A stretch of DNA of 14,347 bases from Pavlovales sp. CCMP2436. Lineage: Eukaryota; Haptophyta; Pavlovophyceae; Pavlovales. How positions within the stretch are numbered: the stretch's first letter is position 1; every line of letters starts with the position of its first letter. The stretch spans positions 58,472 through 72,818 of the forward strand of contig MU631370.1 in the NCBI GenBank assembly GCA_026770615.1, written 5' to 3'. Positions 6,922 to 13,930 of the stretch are shown piece by piece. The position numbers were made by a program, and so were the translations under genes. Under the pieces are notes generated by a model that saw only the letters and a program-made list of their open reading frames with translations, was not told the origin of the DNA and did no database searches.

Positions 6922-7506
6922 ATGTATAACATTGACCGTTAGACCAATCCCACTTATACAACAAGATCGTCAGACCAAACCCACCATCGATGATTTTGCC
7001 CTGTTGCGCAATAGTAAGTTTGATGTATGGTCGATTAATGGAATAAGCTATAGATTCGGCCAGGATTGGATGGGGCTCGTACCGAAACTACATCAAACTA
7101 GCTCCCCCGGTTCGTTTTTTATTGCGCTCCCGAATTACGATGTTCTTTTCTCGATGCATAGTAAAGGTTTAGACTAAGCACCCATGCGTTCCCGCCCGGC
7201 GCCTTCGCCGACTCGCCAGCCGCCTCGAGCGCCGAGCGTGCGGCCCGACCCGAACGGACGCTCGCCGACTCACCGTCAGGGCTCTAAGGCAGCAACACGG
7301 GCCGACGAGGTGGTGTTGCCGGACGCATCACCCGTGGTCTCGAACGCGGCCTTCTTGCCGCCTGCTCGCACGCAAGCGGCTGATTGCGCAACAGGGCAAA
7401 ATAATCAATCCATCAAACCCCGGACTCCCAGTTTTGTTTTATAAGATTGACCGTTTGATCAATCACACTAATCGATTAGTGGGATTGGTCTAACGGTCAA
7501 TCTTAT
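6922..7506. mobile_element. Foldback (MITE-like) element, copy 2
   Basis: Left terminal motif TATAACATTGACCGTTAGACC at about 6925 and its inverted counterpart ending at 7506 (GGTCTAACGGTCAATCTTAT). It shares internal blocks with the element at 4136-4432, some inverted: the segment at 6985-7100 matches the reverse complement of about 4200-4300, and 7386-7455 matches 4270-4340 directly. A GC-rich interior (7180-7380) has no counterpart in copy 1. It may be captured or inserted DNA; the 86-codon frame there is Pro/Arg-rich and unconvincing. A TATA sequence at both ends would suit TA target sites, though this is not proven. Confidence 0.55.
7441..7506. repeat. 66-bp near-perfect palindrome without spacer
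   Basis: Arms 7441-7473 and 7474-7506 match at 30 of 33 positions, centred on CTAATCGATTAG. It is the right end of foldback copy 2 and equals the inner arms of copy 1. Such a palindrome can extrude as a cruciform or, if transcribed, fold as one long RNA hairpin. Single-strand mutations have kept to one arm (7454, 7457 and 7464). Confidence 0.75.
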
Positions 7507-7514
7507 ACAACACG

Positions 7515-7841
7515 TTCGTTCACCGTCGTGCCATGCGTGCTGACCGCGTCGCTGAGCACGTGGCTGTCGCCCTACCGAAGGACGAGCGCGTGCGATCCGC
7601 TCACCATCTGCACCGTCGCAGGTCGCGGTTGGTCAAAGAGCTGTTCTGCATCGTGTTGTTTTGGCGCCGATCGCTGCCGTGCCCACATCAAGAGTGACCT
7701 TGACCGTTCAACGCTGCGAGGCGAAGCCGCCAACCGGCGACGAGCGGCTGACTGGCGGGCTGCGTCCCGTCAACCATCTCCGCGTTGTCCTCGTGCTGCT
7801 GTACGGTTGCTGCGTCATTCCGCCAGCGTCGTCGTCAGCAC
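7515..7841 (+). other. Possible 5' part of a + strand retroelement frame, broken
   Basis: Each of the three + frames is plausible in turn, for example RADRVAEHVAVALPKDERV and HHLHRRRSRLVKELF at about 7530-7645, then VTLTVQRCEAKPPTGDERL at about 7690-7745. This suggests a former reading frame leading into the repeat at 7842, now with frameshifts. No family was recognised. Confidence 0.2.
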
Positions 7842-8071
7842 CTCGAGCTGACGGCAGCGTACTCACCGAAGCTCCTCGAGCTGACGGCGGCGCACTCATC
7901 GCAGCTTCTCGAGCTGACGGCGGGCACTCGCCGCAGCCCTTCGAGCTGACGGCGGCACTCTGGCCGCAGCTCTTCGAGCTGACGGCAGCGCACACGCCGC
8001 AGCTCCTTGAGCTGTCGGCGGCGCACACGCTGCAGCCCTTCGAGTGACGGCAGAGCACATGCGGCAACTAC
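7842..8071 (+). repeat. 33-bp tandem repeat encoding an 11-residue Leu/Ala motif
   Basis: Seven units start at 7842, 7875, 7908, 7940, 7973, 8006 and 8039. The unit CTCGAGCTGACGGCRGCGCA encodes LELTAAHTPQL. Units 3 and 7 each lack one base, so the frame slips twice. Weaker copies of the same period continue in the following frame (LEANMLANST, LEVDMLPALHP, LEINSPLHPPM) to about 8200. The pattern is amphipathic and helix-like. Period times three suggests expansion while it was coding. Confidence 0.8.
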
Positions 8072-8388
8072 TCACGCTGCGGCTGCTCACGTCGCGTCGC
8101 TTGCTCGAGGCCAACATGCTCGCGAACTCGACGCTTGAGGTCGACATGCTCCCGGCGCTGCACCCGCTCGAGATCAACTCGCCGCTGCACCCGCCCATGA
8201 TCATCACGCTCTCTTCAATCGAGACCGAACTTTTAGCCCTTGCCAACGCCAACAACGAGTCCATTTACCTCCTCGACATCGTCAACCACCTGGCATCAAA
8301 AATGTTGACGCCCCACTTCCGCCTGGAGAGCCACCTCCCTCCTGTCCAATCGAGGGGGGTGTGTCAAGGATCCCAATTGGACATTTAA
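8044..8388 (+). pseudogene. 114-codon C-terminal frame following the 33-bp repeat
   Basis: This is the continuation of the repeat-encoded protein after the one-base slip in unit 7. It runs from degenerate 11-residue repeats into a non-repetitive tail (ETELLALANANNESIYLLD, then SKMLTPHFRLESHLPPVQ) and ends at TAA 8386-8388. Near its end it covers the CGAGGGGGGTGTGTCAAGG motif shared with 10.7 kb. It reads as the C-terminal part of a retroelement-encoded or repeat protein. The opposite strand is also partly open (7896-8264) but is dominated by Ser/Ala/Arg. No family was recognised. Confidence 0.3.
8347..8369 (+). repeat. Shared purine-rich motif, polypurine-tract-like, copy 1
   Basis: CAATCGAGGGGGGTG followed by TGTCAAGG. 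It recurs one G shorter at 10704-10725. In LTR retrotransposons a purine run followed by a TG-starting terminal repeat marks the 3' LTR boundary, and the layout here resembles that. The sequences after the two copies differ, which weakens the idea. Confidence 0.35.
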
Positions 8389-8400
8389 ACCTTGCCTCGC

Positions 8401-8552
8401 CAGCATCACCTGCTGGCCACGTCGCTTCTGGCCGCAGCCGCCGAGCTGCAAGCCGAGCCGCGCCAGCAACTACTGACCACGGCGCCTCTGGCCACAGCTG
8501 CCGAGCTGCAGGCCGCGCCGCGCCAGCGACTGCTGGCTACGGCGCCTCTGGC
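8401..8552 (+). repeat. 60-bp tandem repeat, about 2.5 units
   Basis: Units start at 8401, 8461 and 8521. The 60-bp unit encodes 20 residues close to RQRLLATAPLATAAELQAAP. One more unit lies at 10038-10100 next to copy C of the terminal segment. The frame is open across all units here. It is Leu/Ala/Gln-rich and helix-like. Confidence 0.8.
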
Positions 8553-8564
8553 CTTGGTGCTATG

Positions 8565-9236
8565 CCCATTAGCGGCATCATTCTAGTCCGGTGGTTCACC
8601 ACGACTTCTCAGACCTGATTTGAATATCGGCGCTTAGTGCGCCTCGTTCGTCTTATCTTCATCCCTAGATCGACTCTAAGCCCATGCCCGTCGCAGCGGC
8701 GCCGGTCAGTGAGGCCCCGCCAGATGGGAACACCCTGCCATCTGGCTACAACTCAAGTAACACGAATGCGGCTATTGTGCCATCATCACAGCGGCCACCA
8801 TCTCCGGCCGCGCAACCCGAGCTCGCCGAGCAGCTAGCTCGGGATGAGCTCGAGGCGCGCACGCACGGCGAGCTCGAGGAGGCGCGCGAGCGTGGCGTGC
8901 TCGAGGCGCGCGACGAGCAGTACGCGCGCGAGCTCGCGCGCAAGCTCGAGCAGAGCGAGCTCGAGGCGCGCGACGAGAATGAGCAGCGCGCCTACCTCCT
9001 CGAGAAGCTCGGCGAGATAGACCGGGTGCGATAGGCGCGCAAGCTCAGCCAAGTGCCCGGCGAGCTCGATGCGCGCGCGGCGCGCGACGACACTCTCATC
9101 CTGGGGCGCATCGCGGGGCTGGAGCGCGACTTCGTGCAGAACCCGCCGCGCGAGCTCACACTCGAAGAGGAGCGGCAGCGCGAGCTTTTTAAGCCATACA
9201 CGCCCGACCACGACCGCGCTGCGCGCGACCGCTGCA
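8565..9236 (-). mobile_element. Retroelement terminal segment, copy B
   Basis: Matches copy A from CCCATTAG at 8565 through the leader and the GAGCTCGAG region to about 9236, where A ends its homology at about 3693. It keeps a 45-bp stretch near 9158-9203 that A lacks. The + frame 8684-9034 (116 codons) ends at a TAG equivalent to that of A. The minus frame is stop-free from about 9250 to 8834 (for example GRVWLKKLALPLLFECELA and HPVYLAELLEEVGALL). Base differences between A and B are mostly C/T and G/A, several at CpG. Confidence 0.55.
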
Positions 9237-9287
9237 CCGGCATACCCCGTCTATCCAGACGCCATCGATAGTGCAGCTCGCCCATTC

Positions 9288-9346
9288 CGATTCAATCCGA
9301 ACCCATCCATTTCCATCCGAACCCATCCGAATCCATCCGAAACCAA
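9288..9346 (+). repeat. Short-period satellite based on CCATCCGAA
   Basis: Irregular repeats of CCATCCGAACCC and ATCCGAAT units with a spacing of about 10-20 bp. No function is apparent. It lies just beyond the 5' (minus-strand) limit of copy B. Confidence 0.65.
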
Positions 9347-9642
9347 ACCCCCCGTCCACTAGGACAGGAGACGAGAATAGCTGCCTACCTGTGGAAGGTG
9401 CTGTGCATGGACGTGCACTACGCGCTCGTGCTCTTGACGACCCCATAGACTACGCGCGGGAGCCTCTTCGCGGCCACCGCGCTACGACACAACAAAGCCG
9501 AATCGTCCCACTTGTGCAGACAGAGCCGCACAACTGTTACTTGTTCGCCACGTATACGGATCTCCGCAAACTCTCAAACGTCACCGGCATCGACGGCCTT
9601 CACCGTCTATCTCCTACATCCTACCTCAACCGCGTCACCGAT

Positions 9643-9700
9643 CATCATCACCGATCTCACCGATCATTATCAACGATCATCGCTCATCATCATCATCAAC
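9643..9700 (+). repeat. ATC/GATC-rich simple repeat
   Basis: Imperfect trinucleotide run of ATC with CGATC interruptions, ending in several uninterrupted CAT units. It is a typical microsatellite. Confidence 0.7.
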
Positions 9701-9843
9701 ATGTACGCGTACTACTAACATCTCGACGCAGATCATATCATCGGACAATCCCGTGCTCGCGATGGAACGCGCACAACGCTCAACCTCAATTAGATCCATC
9801 ATTGATTCAGCATCCCGTCCGCTACATGGATGGGAGAGTTGTA

Positions 9844-10036
9844 CCCATCAGAGGCATCATTCTAGTCCGGTTGTTCACCACGACTTCTCAGACCTGATTT
9901 GAATATTGGCGCTTAGTGCACCTCGTTCGTCTTATCATCATCCCTAGATCGACTCTTAGCCCATGCCCGCCGCAGCAGCGCCGGGCAGTGAGGCCCCGCC
10001 AGATGGGAGCACCCTGCCATCTGGCTACAACACTTA
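9844..10036 (-). mobile_element. Retroelement terminal segment, copy C (short)
   Basis: Starts with CCCATCAGAGGCATC and matches A and B through the leader to GGCTACAACAC at 10036. There homology to them stops and a 60-bp repeat unit begins. The left end is the same as in A and B, while the right end is about 480 bp shorter than in B. On the minus strand this is a 5' truncation. No target-site duplication is evident. Confidence 0.6.
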
Positions 10037-10037
10037 G

Positions 10038-10421
10038 CCGCCGAGCTGCAGGCCGCGCCGCGCCAGGAACTGTTGGCCACGGCACCTCTGCCGGCCATCC
10101 CGCCGCAGAGTTCCTTCGGCCTCGGCGCGCACTGACGCGCTGGCGGCCGCGCCGCTGCTGCACAGTGTGCAGACGTCGCCTTTGGCCTCAGCGCGCATTG
10201 ACGCGCCGGCGGCCGCGCCGCTCCTGCACAACATACAGACAGCGCTTTCGGCCTTGACGGGCAATGACGCGCCGGCAGCGGCCGCACCGCTCCTGCACAA
10301 CGTGCAGGCGGCACTTCCGGCCTAGGCGCACACTGACGCGCTGACGGCCGAGCCGCTCCTGCTAACGTGTAGACGGCGCCTTCGGCCTCGGCGCGAACTG
10401 ACGCGCTGGCAGCTTCGCCGT
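10038..10421 (+). repeat. One 60-bp unit, then a 66-bp tandem repeat encoding a 22-residue motif
   Basis: After one unit of the 60-bp repeat (10038-10100), 66-bp units start at 10113, 10179, 10245, 10314 and 10379 (spacings 66, 66, 69 and 65). Units 1 to 3 are open in one + frame and encode motifs like PLASARIDAPAAAPLLHNVQ, with stops in unit 4. The minus frame 9913-10314 is also open and encodes Cys/Arg/Pro repeats, less protein-like. As at 7842, the period is a multiple of three. Confidence 0.75.
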
Positions 10422-10703
10422 CGGCACGCTCATCGTCATCGGCTCACTCTACCAGCACACTCTCGCAGCTCCACAACGCAGCGCCTGAGCTGCTCTTGCT
10501 CTCGCCGCTGCTATAGGCTCCCGCCATCCAGCCGTAGATCCTCCCCAAGATGCAGCCGCACATCCGCTCCAAGATGCAGCTGCACTCTTCTCCAAGGACC
10601 AATCGTCGCGATCCTGGCGCCACCGCTAGGACTCGCTCACGCCATCACCTGGTGCGTTCAAGAACGTGTCCTGTTATCAACGGCATCAACCACCCACCCT
10701 GCT
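10422..10703 (+). other. Decayed continuation of the repeat-encoded frame
   Basis: GC-rich DNA with short + frames rich in Pro, His, Arg and Ser. By position it corresponds to 8070-8346 (repeat array, then tail, then the purine-rich motif), but similarity is limited. No gene is supported. Confidence 0.3.
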
Positions 10704-11130
10704 CAATCGAGGAGGTGCGTCAAGGCAAGCATTCCGACCACTCAGAATCTGGGACTCGATTTTAGCCAGTCCGAGTTCACGAACTGGGCTCTTCCGGACT
10801 GAGGAACATTCCTGCCCTAGGCACAAAGACCTTCAAGACTGCAGTTACGACTGCCCTGTCCGTCTATAAGTAGGCGTCTTGATTCGTCTCAACATTGTAA
10901 GCTCCACTCTAGCTCTATCCCCCGAACTCGCTAGCATGCGAACGCACCGGACCCTGTGCCACCACAGGGATTCCTCAACAAGTCGCAGACATGGTGGCCT
11001 CCAGCTTGCACGCGTTCGGCCACACGTGTGGCCACTAGACACTCGGCCACGCACTCGGCAATCTCCGCGGTGGTTCGGTCGTGAGGCAGACGCACTTAGT
11101 CCTTATCCTCCTAAGGCCTGGCCTTTGTGA
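10704..11130 (+). other. Possible retroelement terminal region with TATA-like motif
   Basis: Begins with the CGAGGAGGTGCGTCAAGG motif shared with 8347-8369. About 150 bp further on, CTATAAGTAGG near 10863 resembles the TATA box of a retroelement LTR, followed by short pyrimidine-rich DNA. I found no second copy of this region, so an LTR is unproven. It may be a solo LTR or unrelated promoter-like DNA. No gene is supported. Confidence 0.25.
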
Positions 11131-11492
11131 TAGTCGCCCCTTGCTTCGATTTGGTGTTGCGTAAAAAAAAGTGTCTTTCTATCTGTCGAACTTCTCGACC
11201 ACAATTGAATTGGAGTGTAGGGTCTCGAAAGGACAATTAAATGCCGCATCCCTTCGACGAGCGCGCAATAGCTAATTGAACAGTGTACTTCATAAAATGC
11301 TAAAGTTATTGTGAATAACGTAATATTAAACATATTCTGTTCGCATAGGATTTGGTCAGGGATGACCAAGAGGATGGTATCTAAGTGCCCCTCGGGCTAA
11401 ACCAGGGGTGAGTGGTTAGGCACATTTAGGGGTACGTAGGCTGCCCCTCGCGCTCAGTACCTCCGGCGTGGCGTGCGACACACGCTGCCGGG
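11131..11492. other. Intergenic DNA, nothing recognised
   Basis: Moderately AT-rich with an A8 run near 11163. An 88-codon minus frame (11103-11369) has no recognisable family. No RNA gene or repeat structure was seen. Confidence 0.4.
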
Positions 11493-11608
11493 ACGTGCGC
11501 CCATATGCCCGAATTCGGCCTCCATGCTGAAATTTTTATTTTTTCCCCTCGTGATTTTGTTTATTAGATCATAACGGACCAACGCAGTAGGCCGCATCAT
11601 CAATCTGA

Positions 11609-11842
11609 TTGAATGTTGGCTATTCCCAGGCGTCTGTCCAAGGTGATGATGTGCAGTGGCCCTGGGTCCCCGCCGTGCGGTTCGTCGCCGGGCTGCCAAA
11701 CCTTCTATATAACCTGCAGGCCGGTACCTTCAGTTGCCAAAGACAGCCGTTTTGGCTCCATAAAAGAAAAGACTGGGCATATGTGATACATGGTGACTGT
11801 GACACGTCCTCGATATCCGACTTTGACAAGTTGACGACATAG
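11609..11842 (+). CDS. 77-codon ORF inside the inverted-repeat element, unknown
   Basis: ATG to TAG, wholly inside the element's arms. The translation is protein-like, with many aromatic residues (DVQWPWVPAVRFVAGLPN, QPFWLHKRKDWAYVIHGD). I recognise no domain. It may be a fragment of a host gene carried by the element. The reverse strand is open for 69 codons over the same DNA, so chance cannot be excluded. Confidence 0.25.
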   Translation: MNVGYSQASVQGDDVQWPWVPAVRFVAGLPNLLYNLQAGTFSCQRQPFWLHKRKDWAYVIHGDCDTSSISDFDKLTT

Positions 11843-11996
11843 TATCTTGCAGCGGCCGCGCAGCCTCTTAGAATATCTCATACAGGCCCCCTGAAGGCCC
11901 CACGGTGCCCCTCCCCGGGAGGGTCCCGCCGGAGGCGCCGCCGGAGGCCACTTCCATGATTTTTGTTTGCCATTTTAACGGCGCTAGATCCTTTAG

Positions 11997-12030
11997 CCTA
12001 TTCAGTAGGTTTTCAAACCTATTCAATAGG
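11997..12030. repeat. Two CCTATT-type palindromes in tandem
   Basis: CCTATTCAGTAGG at 11997-12009 and CCTATTCAATAGG at 12018-12030, starts 21 bp apart (two helical turns). They match motifs at 479-491 and 1020-1032. Confidence 0.6.
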
Positions 12031-12240
12031 ATGGGTTCGGCCCGCTGTAGTCGAAGAACCGCGCGGCGGGCGGGGACCTAAGGTCACCGCACGTCACCGT
12101 GGACAGGACGACATGGAGATGTCCAAGAATCAATAAGATAGACGATGCGGCCTCACGTTGGTCCGTTATGATCCCTTGAAATCACTACAAAAAATAGAAT
12201 TTCAGCATGGGGGCCAAGTTTCAGGCATGTAGGCGCACGT

Positions 12241-12437
12241 GCCAGTAGCTTGCCAGCTCGTCAACGCGAACCTGCTCTAAGCGGAGGGGGGCTCGGCGTG
12301 GTGTGTGGGGTAGCCAACACACCCCCAGGTGTGTTTGGCGCACCCCTGGTGCAGCCCAGAACGCCATCTGGCCACGTTCCTATCGGTACCACCCTGAGAA
12401 ATTTCTATTAGATAGGAATCTTTATTTATTTAAATTC
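12241..12437. other. Intergenic DNA with a small hairpin
   Basis: AACACACC-CCCA-GGTGTGTT near 12317-12336 is an 8-bp stem with a 4-nt loop. AT content rises sharply after 12400. No gene was seen. Confidence 0.4.
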
Positions 12438-12559
12438 GGCATTTAACTAGTAGTACTTAATTAGTTATTGAGGAGGTTCTGATGGGCCGAGGCTTAATAT
12501 TTGCCTCGCTTAAGACCCTGCCTTCCAAGGCACAGCTTCAGAGCATGAAATAGAGACGA
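12438..12559 (-). repeat. AT-rich dispersed repeat, copy 2
   Basis: On the minus strand it follows the landmark order of copy 1 at 517-645: GTCTCTATTTC, a GTGCCTTGGAAGG box, GGGTCTTAAG, and CAATAACTAATTAA. It is oriented opposite to copy 1 and the same way as copy 3. Confidence 0.5.
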
Positions 12560-12909
12560 ATGGCAGCAGTGCGCACCCATTCTACTGTATTGCATAGGTT
12601 TGGATAAGATCCGTCTCTAGGGTCCAGCTGTTATGCCGTTTTTAGCTATTCTAAGGCCCGCATTTTTTTGCGCGCCCGTCCTAAGACTGGCGTAATGGGC
12701 GAAGGCTGTGCCCCAGCCATAATCTCAAAGATCGGGGCTATGCCTCAGTCCGCCGAAATGAAAAAGCAATAACTGTCACCAGCTGCTGCGGCTGGCGCAA
12801 AAGAGAGGTGCTGTTACATCGTGCAGAATAAACTTCCTTTCTTATACTCATAATCAATTTAAAATATTTTTTAATAGGGTGAAAAGTGGAACCGCATAGA
12901 ATACGTCAG
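12560..12909. other. Intergenic DNA between repeat copies 2 and 3
   Basis: Mixed composition with an AT-rich end. GAAATGAAAAAGCAATAAC near 12756 recalls the AATGAAAAAGC box of the flanking repeats but on the + strand. No gene was seen. If copies 2 and 3 are the direct terminal repeats of one element, this would be its interior. Confidence 0.35.
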
Positions 12910-13048
12910 TTTAATTAATTAAAGCATTTATGTATTAAGTATACTAAATTATTTAATTCGCGCTCAGCGAATCGACAAGGCTTTTTTTCATAAGCTTCTT
13001 GAGACCCTACATTCCATGTCTCAGCTCGGGAGAACGAAATATGGACAC
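12910..13048 (-). repeat. AT-rich dispersed repeat, copy 3
   Basis: On the minus strand: TTTCGTTCTCCCGAGCTGAG, an ATGGAATG box, GGGTCTCAAG, then ATGAAAAAAAGC. This is closer to copy 1 than copy 2 is. It is followed by an AT-rich tail rich in TTAATTAATT. Confidence 0.55.
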
Positions 13049-13203
13049 ACGGTGACCATGCGGCCGCATACTTGTTCTTAAGATCTAATACCCTTCAGCT
13101 CAGAAATTGGACCGCAAATGTTCAGACTGGACACCCACAGTGAAGGTGCTTGTTTGCAGAACCCAGCCGCCTGGCCCTCTGCAGGCGTACGGCCGGCCTG
13201 GTC

Positions 13204-13542
13204 TTACACCAGGAACGCCGAGAGGACGACGACCACGCAGTGCTCGTCGAGCGTGTAGACGGCGCTCCACTCCACTGAGCTGACCGCCGCCACCACGCGC
13301 AGCGAGCCGCCCTCGACAACTATGGCGCCACCGGCGAGCGTGCGGAGCTCAGCCCGTGCGAGCGCCTGCGCGTCAGCGGGCAGCTCGGCGCCGGGCGGCA
13401 GCGTGCACACGTGGCCGCGCATCAGGTGCGCCTGCAGCTGCGCGGTGGACGACTCGAACTTGTGCGCGACGCGCGCGGAGACGGTGCAGTCGTTGGGCGC
13501 CAGCAGCACGAAGCGACCGTCGGACGCGGCGCCAGTGCCCGC
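13204..13542 (-). CDS. Fasciclin (FAS1) domain protein, last exon
   Basis: FAS1 domains are about 130-residue adhesion modules of secreted and cell-surface proteins. This exon encodes 112 residues ending at TAA 13206-13204. The FAS1 order is clear: RFVLLAPND (family: FTVFAPTNDAF), LQAHLMRGHV (family: LLxYHVVPG), LRTLAGGAIVVEGGSLRV (family: L.TLxGxxLxVxxxG), and the closing strand YTLDEHCVVVVLSAFLV (family: NGVIHVIDxVLLP). The protein stops just after the domain. The acceptor at 13543 (CAG) keeps phase 0 with the donor at 13930. An alternative acceptor at 13555 is also in phase and adds four residues. A GTG codon at 13509 should not be taken as a start, because the frame and the FAS1 pattern continue upstream of it. 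No GPI signal or membrane segment follows. Confidence 0.75.
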   Translation of the reverse strand, partial: AGTGAASDGRFVLLAPNDCTVSARVAHKFESSTAQLQAHLMRGHVCTLPPGAELPADAQALARAELRTLAGGAIVVEGGSLRVVAAVSSVEWSAVYTLDEHCVVVVLSAFLV

Positions 13543-13930
13543 CTGCTCTGCTTCCTGCTGGCGCGCGCGGGGGGTGGGGGGGTGGGGTGGGGTGGGTGAG
13601 TGGGGTAGGGGGAGGGGTGAGAGAGCGCGAGGCCGCGCCGGCGCACAGCGTGCGGAGCGGGGGCTTCGAGACTAGAGAGGGGCGAGAGGCGAGAGGGGGG
13701 GGGGTAGGAGTGTGGGCGGCTATAATATTGAATATCTCTAAAGCGGTGAGGGTGGCGGGGCGCGGAGACGCTCGACGCGAGGGCCAATGGTGGCCGCGCG
13801 GCGAGCGGTGGCGCGCAGAAGTCGCTGCCCCTGGCCATTCTCAACAAACGAAAACATGATAGACCGAAGGGGTTGAAGCTGGAGGGGTAGGTGGACGGGA
13901 TGGGGTGGGTGCGGTGGAAGGGGGGCGTAC
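13543..13930 (-). other. Predicted GT-AG intron of the FAS1 gene
   Basis: The donor GTACGCC begins at 13930, directly after codon CTG. The acceptor CAG ends at 13543 (or 13555). A C-rich pyrimidine tract precedes the acceptor (13565-13620 on the sense strand), made of runs of three to seven C broken by A or T. The intron also holds stops in the upstream frame. Phase 0 fits on both sides. On the + strand the tract is G-rich with G-quadruplex-type spacing. Confidence 0.5.

Larger units (their letters stand above)
9237..9843. other. Low-complexity stretch between copies B and C, no supported gene
   Basis: It holds the ATCCGAACCC-type satellite (9288-9346) and an ATC-rich run (9643-9700). A 208-codon + frame (9271-9897) spans both satellites and is probably open only because these lack stops. 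Its middle (VQTEPHNCYLFATYTDLRK) is the only part with ordinary protein composition. Confidence 0.4.
11493..12240. mobile_element. Element with about 100-bp terminal inverted repeats
   Basis: The left arm 11493-11601 and the right arm 12144-12240 are inverted copies, about four fifths identical by eye. Landmarks from the outside in are ACGTGCGCC, ATGCC, CCATGCTGAAATT, an AT-rich run, GATCATAACGGACCAACG and GGCCGCATC. The interior of about 540 bp holds a 77-codon + frame, a GC-rich patch with a CCCTCCCCGGGAGGG palindrome (about 11908-11922) and two CCTATT-type palindromes. No transposase is visible, so this is a non-autonomous element. No target-site duplication could be assigned. Confidence 0.65.

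Noticed and set aside
7842..8071. CRISPR array
   Set aside because: Repeats are contiguous at 33 bp with no unique spacers and encode an 11-residue motif; the context is eukaryotic.
9271..9897. 208-codon + strand ORF
   Set aside because: It spans two simple repeats without stops and runs into the leader of copy C. Only about 20 residues look protein-like.
13559..13710. G-rich + strand tract as a telomere remnant
   Set aside because: Irregular G runs inside a predicted intron, with no telomere-type unit repeated.
13356..13859. 167-codon + strand ORF over the FAS1 gene
   Set aside because: It lies opposite a frame with clear FAS1 motifs and is made of Arg/Ala/Gly runs.
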